Shown here: in pieces, positions 55,346 to 64,000 of the stretch
Position numbering within the stretch: position 1 is the stretch's first letter
Layout: every line of letters begins with the position of its first letter
From: Psychrobacter arcticus 273-4
Lineage (GTDB): Bacteria > Pseudomonadota > Gammaproteobacteria > Pseudomonadales > Moraxellaceae
Direction: 5' to 3'
NCBI RefSeq assembly: GCF_000012305.1
Contig: NC_007204.1
Coordinates: 744,001-808,000 of the forward strand
DNA length: 64,000 nt
The notes under the pieces: generated by a model
The model's database searches: none
Told to the model about the DNA's origin: nothing
Seen by the model: the letters and a program-made list of their open reading frames with translations, nothing else
Made by a program: the position numbers and the translations under genes

Positions 55346-55483
55346 TATAGTTGAAATACTTTAAAGTCGCTACCGTATTGCTGGTGTAAATTTTTTGCAG
55401 CCTCTGTCTGCGTAGGCACAGCAAGCAAGAAAAATTTGCACCAGTAGTACGTGTTGTATCGATATTATTTTTCACCGACTATA
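55346..55483 (-). repeat. Family A palindromic element, copy A11
   Basis: 138 bp of the common type, 49 bases before the folD ATG. Third family A copy within 620 bases between wzi and folD; the remainder of that gap holds only the terminator. Confidence 0.92.
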
Positions 55484-55532
55484 CTGCAGGCGCTGTCTTT
55501 GTTTTTTTATCGCACCCTCTATTGGAGTTACT

Positions 55533-56420
55533 ATGTCTATTGCGTCTATTGCATCAACTGCCCAAGGATCTGCTACCATTTTGGATGGTAAAGCACTTGC
55601 TAAACAAATAGAACAGCAACTGAGTACGCGTGTAGACGCTATTAAAGCTAAGACAGGACGCACCCCAAGCCTAGCGACGATATTGGTCGGTGATGATCCC
55701 GCTTCTGCGACTTATGTACGTATGAAGGGCAATGCTTGTCAGCGTGTCGGCATGGATTCTATACGCGTTGAGATGCCGAGTGCGACAACGACTGCAGAGC
55801 TTATGGCTAAGATAGACGAGCTAAATAACAATCCAGACGTCCATGGCATCTTGCTACAGCATCCAGTACCGGCGCATATCGATGAGCGTGCTTGCTTTGA
55901 GCAGATTGACTTGGCAAAAGACGTCGATGGCGTGACCTGCCTTGGCTTTGGTCGTATGGCGATGCAGCAGTCTGCTTATGGCTCATGTACCCCGCAAGGC
56001 ATCATGCATTTACTAGAGCATCATAATATCGAACTGGCTGGTTTAGAGGCGGTAGTGGTAGGGCGCAGTGCTATCCTAGGTAAACCAATGGCGATGATGC
56101 TATTGAATGCCAACTGTACCGTGACGATTTGCCATTCAAGAACGCAAGATTTAGAATCTCATATTAAGCGTGCCGATATCGTGGTTGGGGCAGTGGGCGT
56201 ACCTGAGCTGATCAAAGCCAATTGGATTAAAGCAGGCGCGGTAGTCATCGATGCAGGCTTCCATCCGACTGATAATGGCGGCGTCGGTGATATCGAGCTG
56301 CAAGGCGTAGAAAATATTGCCAGTGCCTATACACCAGTCCCAGGTGGTGTTGGACCGATGACGATTAATACCCTGATTCGTCAAACCGTTGATGCGGCTG
56401 AAAAGTCAGCGGGTTTATAA
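55533..56420 (+). CDS. folD: Bifunctional methylenetetrahydrofolate dehydrogenase/cyclohydrolase FolD
   Basis: 295 residues, slightly longer than E. coli FolD because of a short N-terminal stretch. [14 protein letters not shown] holds the catalytic Tyr and Lys, [14 protein letters not shown] and DVDG follow, NADP site [17 protein letters not shown], and the end [14 protein letters not shown]. Supplies formyl-tetrahydrofolate, the donor for formyltransferases. GGAG is 6 bases before the ATG. Convergent with corA. Confidence 0.95.
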   Translation: MSIASIASTAQGSATILDGKALAKQIEQQLSTRVDAIKAKTGRTPSLATILVGDDPASATYVRMKGNACQRVGMDSIRVEMPSATTTAELMAKIDELNNNPDVHGILLQHPVPAHIDERACFEQIDLAKDVDGVTCLGFGRMAMQQSAYGSCTPQGIMHLLEHHNIELAGLEAVVVGRSAILGKPMAMMLLNANCTVTICHSRTQDLESHIKRADIVVGAVGVPELIKANWIKAGAVVIDAGFHPTDNGGVGDIELQGVENIASAYTPVPGGVGPMTINTLIRQTVDAAEKSAGL

Positions 56421-56427
56421 GATGATA

Positions 56428-56570
56428 TATAGTTGCAATACTTTAAAGTCGCTACCGTATTGCTGGTGTAAATTTTTTGCAGCCTCTGTCTGCGTAGGCA
56501 CAGCAAGCAAGAAAAACTTGCACCAGTAGTACGTGTTGTGTTGTATCGATATTACTTTTCACCGACTATA
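56428..56570 (-). repeat. Family A palindromic element, copy A12
   Basis: 143 bp of the common type with a 5-base duplication (GTGTT) in the right arm. Begins 8 bases after the folD stop and lies just before the shared terminator. Confidence 0.92.
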
Positions 56571-56577
56571 GTTCATT

Positions 56578-56615
56578 AAAAAGGGCTGTCATGTATATAT
56601 ATGGCAGCCCTTTTT
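56578..56615. terminator. Bidirectional terminator between folD and corA
   Basis: 15-base arms (AAAAAGGGCTGTCAT and ATGGCAGCCCTTTTT, one G-T pair) with an 8-base loop and U-runs on both strands, between two convergent genes. Confidence 0.9.
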
Positions 56616-56633
56616 TTTGTCTGAAAAGCTAAT

Positions 56634-57848
56634 TTATAACCAGCCCAAGCGCTTAAAATTAAGGTATAAAAAGCTACATAGTGAAATGATAACGGCCATG
56701 ACGATAAAGTAAGAATATTGCCAGTGCAGCTCAGGCATAAAGTCAAAGTTCATCCCATAAATACCCGCCATCGCCGTTGGTACTGCCAAAATACCCGCCC
56801 AAGCCGCAAGCTTACGAACCACTTCGTTCTGTCCCATATTGACCATAGCCAGATAGGTATTCATCACCACGCTGAGCATCTCATTCAAACCATTAATCGC
56901 ATCTAGAGAATGCAATAAATGGTCATTGATGTCACGAAAGTAAGGCTTGGCAGCGTGCGAGAATGGTGAGACGAGATCGCTTTTTTGATGGTTAATAAAA
57001 AAGCTACAGATATCTTGCACCGGTAAAATCACCGCACGCATATGCACCAATTGTGATTTTAATTCATATAGATTTCTAAGCGTTTCTTTATTAAATTCAT
57101 AAGTAAAAATATTGCGCTCTTGCTCACGTAAATAGCTGCCTAAGCGGTCGGTCACTGGCATATAGTTATCGACAATAAAGTCAATAACAGCGTGCAAGAC
57201 AAAAATAGGCCCCATACGTAATTTTTCAGGGCGGCGATTACAGTGCTCGCGTACCGGTGCGTAGGAGTTCGAAGGGCCATTACGAATCGTAATCAGATAA
57301 TTCTTACCCATAAATATCGCGGTGGTACCGTAGCGGATGACATTGCCTTCAAGCTTAGCGGTACGCAATACCACAAATATCGTATCATTGTCATAGCTTT
57401 CAACTTTGGCACGCTGATGGTCAGCAAAGGCATCTTCGATTGAGAGCTCGTGCAGATCAAAGGCTTCTTTTACCTCAGAGATCGTTTGCAAGCTAGGTTC
57501 ATAAAGACCTAGCCAGATAAACTGACCGCTATTGCTCAAGGCGCGACTGACATCCCTGAGTGCTATTTTGTTGAGCTGCTCACCAGTTTTACGTGAGTAA
57601 GTATAACAATTGACCACTTCATTGGCACTTAATGGCTCAATATCCTCATAGCGCTCAGAGTCTGGATCATAGACGGTCATCGTCTCAATGGTGTCCTCGA
57701 CCGTCGCATCAGAATCGCCATAGATATAGCTGTCATAATTGTCTAAATAGGAGTGCTCGTCTATGATAGTGGCGTCAATAAGACTGACATTAGACTCAGG
57801 TGTGATACGCGTTGCCGTTTTGACAATCAGGTCATCATCTTGGTTCAT
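56634..57848 (-). CDS. corA: CorA-family magnesium/divalent metal channel
   Basis: 404 residues. Large N-terminal cytoplasmic domain, then two C-terminal membrane segments with the signature YGMNFDFMPE between them. The first 60 residues are an acidic extension rich in Asp and Tyr, not seen in shorter CorA proteins. AGGAG 5 bases before ATG. Probably Mg2+ uptake; a ZntB-like zinc role cannot be excluded from sequence. Confidence 0.9.
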   Translation of the reverse strand: MNQDDDLIVKTATRITPESNVSLIDATIIDEHSYLDNYDSYIYGDSDATVEDTIETMTVYDPDSERYEDIEPLSANEVVNCYTYSRKTGEQLNKIALRDVSRALSNSGQFIWLGLYEPSLQTISEVKEAFDLHELSIEDAFADHQRAKVESYDNDTIFVVLRTAKLEGNVIRYGTTAIFMGKNYLITIRNGPSNSYAPVREHCNRRPEKLRMGPIFVLHAVIDFIVDNYMPVTDRLGSYLREQERNIFTYEFNKETLRNLYELKSQLVHMRAVILPVQDICSFFINHQKSDLVSPFSHAAKPYFRDINDHLLHSLDAINGLNEMLSVVMNTYLAMVNMGQNEVVRKLAAWAGILAVPTAMAGIYGMNFDFMPELHWQYSYFIVMAVIISLCSFLYLNFKRLGWL

Positions 57849-57928
57849 ACCTGCTCCTTTTATCTAAGTAGGAAATAAATATAAAAATGATTCATGCAAC
57901 GGATATCGATTCATGCAACGGATATAGA

Positions 57929-58318
57929 TTACAGTGCAAAGCGTTTTAACGTATCGATATCGACCAAATTCAATAAGCTCTCATGACAAGCTTCAAGCTT
58001 GATTTGTGGTGCCATGCCCAAATCGAGTGCTTCAACCCAGCGTAGTGCACAAATACACCAGTAGTCACCCGGTTGTAGACCGACAAAACCATACTCAGGC
58101 AGCGGTGTACTCAAATCATTACCGCGACTGGCTGAAAAGTTTAAAAACTCGCTGGTCATTTTGGCGCAAACGGTATGTTGACCAACATCATGGTTGCCCG
58201 TATGACAAAAGCCATTGCGATAATAACCGGTAAGTGGATCAAAACAACAGCTGGCTAGGGCAGTGCCAAGTACGTTGCTTTGGTTGATGGCTGGATTTGG
58301 ATGATAATCAGAGGACAT
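57929..58318 (-). CDS. DUF2237 family protein
   Basis: 129 residues from ATG 58318 (MSSDYHPNPAINQ), chosen because GGAAG is 6 bases upstream. Conserved family residues are LASCCFDPLTGYYRNGFCHT, DVGQHTVCAKMTSEFL, RGNDLSTPLPEYGF and GDYWCICALRWVEA, with several Cys that might bind a metal. Function of the family is unknown. It stands alone on the minus strand downstream of corA's start. Confidence 0.85.
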   Translation of the reverse strand: MSSDYHPNPAINQSNVLGTALASCCFDPLTGYYRNGFCHTGNHDVGQHTVCAKMTSEFLNFSASRGNDLSTPLPEYGFVGLQPGDYWCICALRWVEALDLGMAPQIKLEACHESLLNLVDIDTLKRFAL

Positions 58319-58384
58319 AAGGCTTCCAAAATAAAAATATAGGCTAGTGTAACATGAGTGCACATCCAAGGCGTTATTCAACGA

Positions 58385-58522
58385 TATAGTGGAAATACTT
58401 TAAAGTCGCTACCGTATTGCTGGTGTAAATTTTTTGCAGCCTCTGTCTGCGTAGGCACAGCAAGCAAGAAAAATTTGCACCAGTAGTACGTGTTGTGTTG
58501 ATATTACTTTTCACCGACTATA
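58385..58522 (-). repeat. Family A palindromic element, copy A13
   Basis: 138 bp of the common type (left end TATAGTGGAAATAC). It lies between the divergent DUF2237 gene and hisZ. Confidence 0.92.
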
Positions 58523-58600
58523 GATGGCGATTGCAGTTAATTGTCACTAGGCAAAGCTTGGCTGCTATGCTAGACTAAAGCATAAAGTGCCTTGATTATT

Positions 58601-58650
58601 TATCATGGTTTTTTAGCGCATAAATTATCATAGTTTTTTAGCGCATAAAG
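58601..58650 (+). repeat. 25-bp tandem duplication upstream of hisZ
   Basis: Two adjacent units starting TATCATGGTTTTTTAGCGCA and TATCATAGTTTTTTAGCGCA, each followed by TAAAT or TAAAG. About 210 bases before hisZ. The rest of the 58523-58861 gap holds nothing I recognise. Confidence 0.8.
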
Positions 58651-58861
58651 ATACTCGTCTTATCATCCCAACTTATACTATTGCTCACCCTTTTGCGGTT
58701 ACCTAGTTTGCTTATCAATAATTGGGTCAGTGATGTTGCGCGTGAAAAATAAAAATCGCCTGATATCTATGCAATTGGAAATATAACCTTTAAGTACCAC
58801 ATTTAAGTACCGCATCTCTACCGCGCTTTTTGGTAAGCGATACGCCAAACAAGGATTTATT

Positions 58862-60166
58862 GTGTCTGCCAGTTCTGATTCTGCCAAACCTGCCCTGCAA
58901 AACGCCATCAAGCAAGCGGCTACTCAGCCCGCTGATAATAACGCCGCACCCAACCGTTTACCTTATCTTAGCAATCTTGCCAGCGATGTTGCTAATAGTT
59001 GGTTGCTGCCTGATGGAGTGGCCGATGTATTGTTTGAAGACGCTCATAAGCAAGAAGTGCTTAGACATCAATTGACGCAGCAGCTGATTACACACGGCTA
59101 TCAGCTGGTGTCTCCGCCGATGATTGAGTTCACCGAATCCTTATTAAGCGGGGCCTCAGAGGATTTAAAGCGTCAAACCTTTAAAATTATTGACCAGCTA
59201 ACCGGTCGATTGATGGGTATACGTGCCGATATTACGCCGCAGATTCTGCGTATTGATGCACACCATGGCGGCGATGGAATCGCGCGTTATTGCTATGCAG
59301 GCGATGTCATTCATACCTTGCCATCAGGGCTTTTTGGTTCACGCACACCGCTACAGCTCGGTGCTGAGATATTTGGTTGTGAGTCAATTGCAGCAGATAT
59401 TGAGCTGATTGATGTCCTATTTAGCATGATTAATAGCCTAGATATGAGTGCAGTATTGCACGTTGATTTGGGTCATGTCACGATATTTAAACGCTTGGCA
59501 GAATTGGCGGCATTATCCGCTAGCGATACTGAGCAATTGATGCAGCTTTATGCCAATAAGAACTTGCCAGAACTTAAGCAGGTCTGCCAAGTATTGCCGA
59601 TGGGTAGCGATTTTTATACCTTGGCACGCTTTGGTCATGACATTGCAAATCTGCTTGGAAGGTTGTCAGAGAATGCTCAACAAGATACGAAAATTGTCAC
59701 CGCCATCGATGAGCTGCAACGTCTAAAAGCGCACTTGCAAGTACAGTGGCAGTGTGCGGTCAGTATCGATGTGACCGAGCTATCAGGCTATCATTATCAT
59801 ACCGGCATTGTGTTCAATGGCTATATCAATAGTGAGACCCAGCCGCTGGTGCGTGGCGGGCGTTTTGATGGCATGAAAAGTAATCAGCTAGCCACGAATC
59901 AGCCGCGTCAAGCGACGGGTTTTAGTATGGATGTCAGCCGTTTGCTCGCGCATACTCAGCTTGATGCACCCTTTATCGTGCTGATCGATTATGATGCTTT
60001 TAATAATTTAGACAGTGCGCAGCGGCAGCTCTTATTACAGCAAGTGGCAAGCTTACGTCAGCAGGGCTATCGCGTCACCATGCCATTAACGGCAGAAGAC
60101 ATGCCAGTGGGGTTGACGCATCGTTTAAGCCTTGCAGATAACCAATGGCGACTACACGCGGTTTAA
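58862..60166 (+). CDS. hisZ: ATP phosphoribosyltransferase regulatory subunit HisZ
   Basis: 434 residues related to the catalytic core of histidyl-tRNA synthetase but not a synthetase; needed with short-form HisG for the first step of histidine synthesis. Motifs: LPYLSNLASDVANSWLLPDG, MGIRADITPQILRIDAH, and YHYHTGIVFNGYI, GGRFDGM in the C-terminal half. GTG start with AAGGA 7 bases upstream. Followed by purA, an order common in related proteobacteria. Confidence 0.92.
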   Translation: MSASSDSAKPALQNAIKQAATQPADNNAAPNRLPYLSNLASDVANSWLLPDGVADVLFEDAHKQEVLRHQLTQQLITHGYQLVSPPMIEFTESLLSGASEDLKRQTFKIIDQLTGRLMGIRADITPQILRIDAHHGGDGIARYCYAGDVIHTLPSGLFGSRTPLQLGAEIFGCESIAADIELIDVLFSMINSLDMSAVLHVDLGHVTIFKRLAELAALSASDTEQLMQLYANKNLPELKQVCQVLPMGSDFYTLARFGHDIANLLGRLSENAQQDTKIVTAIDELQRLKAHLQVQWQCAVSIDVTELSGYHYHTGIVFNGYINSETQPLVRGGRFDGMKSNQLATNQPRQATGFSMDVSRLLAHTQLDAPFIVLIDYDAFNNLDSAQRQLLLQQVASLRQQGYRVTMPLTAEDMPVGLTHRLSLADNQWRLHAV

Positions 60167-60232
60167 CTTTAAAAAAATTTACGTTTATAAGCGCTTTAAA
60201 TAAAAGCACTTGGTATGAAATTGCACACATCT

Positions 60233-60259
60233 CAATACATCAATACATCAATACATCAA
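60233..60259 (+). repeat. 8-bp tandem repeat before purA
   Basis: Three units of CAATACAT plus CAA, ending about 3 bases before the purA ribosome site (AAGGA at 60262-60267). Slippage here would alter leader length. Confidence 0.8.
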
Positions 60260-60264
60260 AGTAA

Positions 60265-61563
<1,299 letters not shown>

Positions 61564-61595
61564 TTGGTTATAACTATATTGTATGGTTCATTCAC

Positions 61596-61624
61596 AAAAC
61601 CCTAATGCTAAACATTGGGGTTTT
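61596..61624 (+). terminator. Terminator after purA
   Basis: 12-base arms AAAACCCTAATG and CATTGGGGTTTT (one G-T pair), loop CTAAA, then GTTTTT, 33 bases after the stop. Confidence 0.88.
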
Positions 61625-61635
61625 GTTTTTGGTAA

Positions 61636-61694
61636 GTAAGAAAAATTTGCACCAGTAGTACCTGTTGTATCGATATTACTTTTCACCGACTATA
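61636..61694 (-). repeat. Truncated family A copy (A14)
   Basis: Only the right half is present: AAGAAAAATTTGCACCAG through CACCGACTATA. The core and left arm are replaced by the purA terminator region, so the element was cut off there. The rest of the gap to ndk holds no recognised feature. Confidence 0.85.
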
Positions 61695-61876
61695 CAACCA
61701 TAAATTAATCCTATCATTTACACGCTTAATCATTATAATAGGCAGCAATCATTCGCTGAGCACTATATCTTCTTATTGTGTATCCGTATTAGACATGCAT
61801 GAATGAATTCGCTTAGCGCAGTGATCACAGACAACGTAAATTATTTAATTTCTCACTTATATATCAGGAGCTTTTC

Positions 61877-62308
61877 ATGGCTAACGAACGTACTTTATCT
61901 ATCATCAAACCTGACGCAGTCGCTGGCAATAACATTGGCGCTATCTACGACCGTTTTGAAAAATCAGGTCTAAAAATTGTTGCGGCTAAAATGATGCAAC
62001 TAGATGATGAAAAAGCGGGCGGTTTTTACGCTGAGCACGCTGAGCGTCCATTTTATAACGACCTAAAATCTTTCATGATGTCAGGTCCAGTATTGGTATC
62101 AGTACTAGAAGGCGAAAATGCTATCGCTAAGCATCGTGAAATCATGGGCGCTACTAACCCAAAAGACGCAGCTGAAGGCACTATCCGTGCTGATTTTGCT
62201 AGCAGCATCGATGAAAACGCTGTTCATGGTTCAGATTCAGCAGAATCAGCAGCACGTGAAATCAGCTACTTCTTCAATGAAGAAGAAGTTTGTGCACGTA
62301 CGCGTTAA
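61877..62308 (+). CDS. ndk: Nucleoside diphosphate kinase
   Basis: 143 residues, standard. [20 protein letters not shown] at the N-terminus, [28 protein letters not shown] and the catalytic His in ENAVHGSDS. Balances NTP pools. AGGAG 7 bases before ATG. Monocistronic by its flanking gaps and terminator. Confidence 0.97.
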
Positions 62309-62388
62309 TAGCAGCTTTTATTAACAGATTTTATTAACAGCCACTGTTATCCATAATAATAGCGCTGATTAATTATTAGTGTAACGAG

Positions 62389-62420
62389 ACGGCTTATATC
62401 TTTTGGTATAAGCCGTTTTA
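62389..62420 (+). terminator. Terminator after ndk
   Basis: 10-base arms ACGGCTTATA and TATAAGCCGT around an 8-base loop, then TTTTA. 80 bases after the ndk stop. Confidence 0.8.
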
Positions 62421-62430
62421 GCTATTATAA

Positions 62431-62575
62431 TATAGTCAGTCCTAAGTAAAAGAAATACAGATGTTATAAAGCACTACTGGGGTTAATTTTTCTTGCTTGC
62501 TGTGCCTACGCAGACAGAGGCTGCGAATAATTAACCCCAGTAGCGCTGCACTCTTTTAAAAGTGGATCAATTATA
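62431..62575 (+). repeat. Family A palindromic element, copy A15 (divergent arms)
   Basis: 145 bp, TATAGTCAG to AATTATA. Same core as A2 but arms CTACTGGGGTTAATT and AATTAACCCCAGTAG, which pair perfectly. Its right end has lost the usual CTATA. The remaining 200 bases to rlmN hold no recognised feature. Confidence 0.87.
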
Positions 62576-62785
62576 GTCTAACTATGCATTGAAATTTTAA
62601 CTTTTCTCCCTCATTATTGGTTTTACTTAGCGTTATCAATCCTTTATCAGTATGTTTCTATCAATTTCTGATAAAAAATGCACTCATAACGGATTGCTCA
62701 TGCACTCATACATTAAGTATGTCTAGCAACGCCCATCTCAACAATTGCATCGCTTATATCAAAAAATGCAAAAAGGTTATTTATT

Positions 62786-64000
62786 ATGTCGACTGTCCAA
62801 ACCCCTGTCCAATATCTCCCAGCCAAAACTGCTAACAGCATAAAATTGGTAGACGAGGCGCAGGCAAAAACCAATCTACTAGGCATGACACAAGCACAAT
62901 TGGCGGATTACTTTAAGAGTATTGGCGAAAAGCCGTTCCGCTCGACGCAAGTCATTAAGTGGATATATCAGCAAGGGGTGACAGATTTTGAGCAAATGAC
63001 CAATTTAAGTAAGTCTTTGCGAGATAAGTTATCAGCCAATGCCTGTGTGATACCACCAAAGGTTATCCATCGCCAATATAGTGATGATGGTACGCGCAAA
63101 TGGGTATTTGAAGTGACTGGCGGCTCATTGGTTGAGACGGTATTGATTCCGGCAGATGACAGTAAGTTAAATGGTCGCAAAACCTTGTGTATCTCCTCGC
63201 AAGTCGGCTGTGCGCTGGACTGTAGCTTCTGTAGTACGGGCAAGCAGGGCTTTGAGCGCGATTTAACGGCGGCTGAGATTCTCGGACAATTATGGGTGGC
63301 CAATGCTTCTTATATGAGCGATGAAAACGACAGCTTAGAGAATATTGACCATAGTTTATGGGAAAATAATGTCACCAATGTGGTCATGATGGGCATGGGT
63401 GAGCCGTTATTAAACTATCGTCCCGTTGTCAGCTCAATGGAGTTGATGCTCAGTGATCATGCCTATGGTTTATCAAAGCGCCGTGTCACTCTATCTACCT
63501 CAGGTGTGGTGCCAAAAATGTATGAGTTGGCAAAAGAGCTGGACGTCGCTTTAGCGATTTCATTACACGCGCCAAATGATGAGCTGCGTAATGAATTGGT
63601 ACCGATTAACAAAAAATATCCGTTAGAGCAGTTAATGGCAGCGGCGAGAAATTACGTCTTTGACGTGAACCCGCGCCATAAAAAACATGTGACGATCGAA
63701 TATGTCATGTTAGACGGTGTCAATGATAGTAATGAGCATGCTGAGCAACTGGTTGCCTTATTGGGTGATTTGCCAAGTAAGATTAACTTGATACCGTTTA
63801 ACCCATTCCCACATGCAAATTATGATAAGTCGAGTAACAATCGCATTCATGCCTTTAGCAACATATTAAGTGAAGCAGGTTTTGTTTGTACCATTCGCCA
63901 AACGCGCGGTGATGACATTGATGCCGCTTGTGGGCAATTGGTTGGGCAGGTAGCCGATAGAACACGTCGCTCAGCCGCTTGGCAGCAAAGTATTAAAGAC
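62786..64000 (+). CDS. rlmN: 23S rRNA/tRNA adenine-C2 methyltransferase RlmN (C-terminus beyond the window)
   Basis: 405 codons to the window edge with no stop. Radical SAM motif CALDCSFC, preceded by the acceptor region [11 protein letters not shown], then [40 protein letters not shown] and the C-terminal catalytic Cys in [20 protein letters not shown]. Methylates A2503 of 23S rRNA and A37 of some tRNAs. ATG 62786 has AAGG 9 bases upstream. Follows ndk, as in many gamma-proteobacteria. Confidence 0.95.
   Translation, partial: MSTVQTPVQYLPAKTANSIKLVDEAQAKTNLLGMTQAQLADYFKSIGEKPFRSTQVIKWIYQQGVTDFEQMTNLSKSLRDKLSANACVIPPKVIHRQYSDDGTRKWVFEVTGGSLVETVLIPADDSKLNGRKTLCISSQVGCALDCSFCSTGKQGFERDLTAAEILGQLWVANASYMSDENDSLENIDHSLWENNVTNVVMMGMGEPLLNYRPVVSSMELMLSDHAYGLSKRRVTLSTSGVVPKMYELAKELDVALAISLHAPNDELRNELVPINKKYPLEQLMAAARNYVFDVNPRHKKHVTIEYVMLDGVNDSNEHAEQLVALLGDLPSKINLIPFNPFPHANYDKSSNNRIHAFSNILSEAGFVCTIRQTRGDDIDAACGQLVGQVADRTRRSAAWQQSIKD

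Noticed and set aside
54863..56570. CRISPR array, because similar repeats occur in a row
   Set aside because: Units are about 140 bp, in both orientations, palindromic and irregularly spaced, with genes between; no cas genes.

Overview
The window looks like chromosomal DNA of a gamma-proteobacterium of the Moraxellaceae, most probably Psychrobacter. That is inference from gene content (hisZ-purA, nrtR next to nadABC, rluB, Wza/Wzb/Wzc capsule export), moderate-to-low GC as judged by eye, Asn/Ser-rich inserts in housekeeping proteins, and many copies of one intergenic palindromic repeat. No sequence search was possible. I see no tRNA, rRNA, CRISPR array or prophage integrase.

Layout. 1-11488 is housekeeping DNA: an N-terminal gene fragment, phoH, the ubiquinone hydroxylases ubiH and ubiI-like, then nadA-nadB-lysO on the minus strand, divergent from the regulator nrtR and followed by nadC. 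Two matching 21-bp palindromes, one before nadA and one before nadC, make a convincing local NrtR regulon. 11489-22200 is a rearranged accessory stretch: marC, a broken argO-type exporter, two same-length (apparently identical) IS3-family elements flanking an OafA-type acyltransferase, a gtrA-gtrB-membrane protein cluster of very AT-rich DNA, and a third, different IS3-family element. Remnant IS ends lie beside them. Together this is a surface-glycan modification islet assembled by IS activity.

22279-23226 is rluB. 23827-54857 is one long co-directional capsule locus: wza-wzb-wzc export and control genes; tviB/tviC-type genes for UDP-GlcNAcA and UDP-GalNAcA; a PglK-like ABC flippase; a pseudaminic acid pathway (pseB, C, F, G, H, I) with an embedded formyltransferase-like gene and a PIG-L deacetylase; a truncated second pseI; a GT52-like transferase; several GT4/GT2 transferases; two asparagine-synthase-like amidotransferases; a Wzy-like membrane protein; an initiating sugar-phosphate transferase; and wzi. 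The predicted product is a surface polysaccharide with a pseudaminic acid derivative and possibly amidated HexNAc uronic acid. 55533-64000 returns to housekeeping genes: folD, corA, a DUF2237 gene, hisZ, purA, ndk and the start of rlmN.

The most unusual feature is a family of about 135-147 bp palindromic elements (here called family A; twelve or thirteen full copies plus partial ones). They carry TATAG...CTATA ends and a nearly constant core, while the stem arms differ between copies in a compensatory way. A second family (B) has two near-identical 132-bp copies, both inside the capsule locus. Both look like non-coding mobile elements with TA targets.
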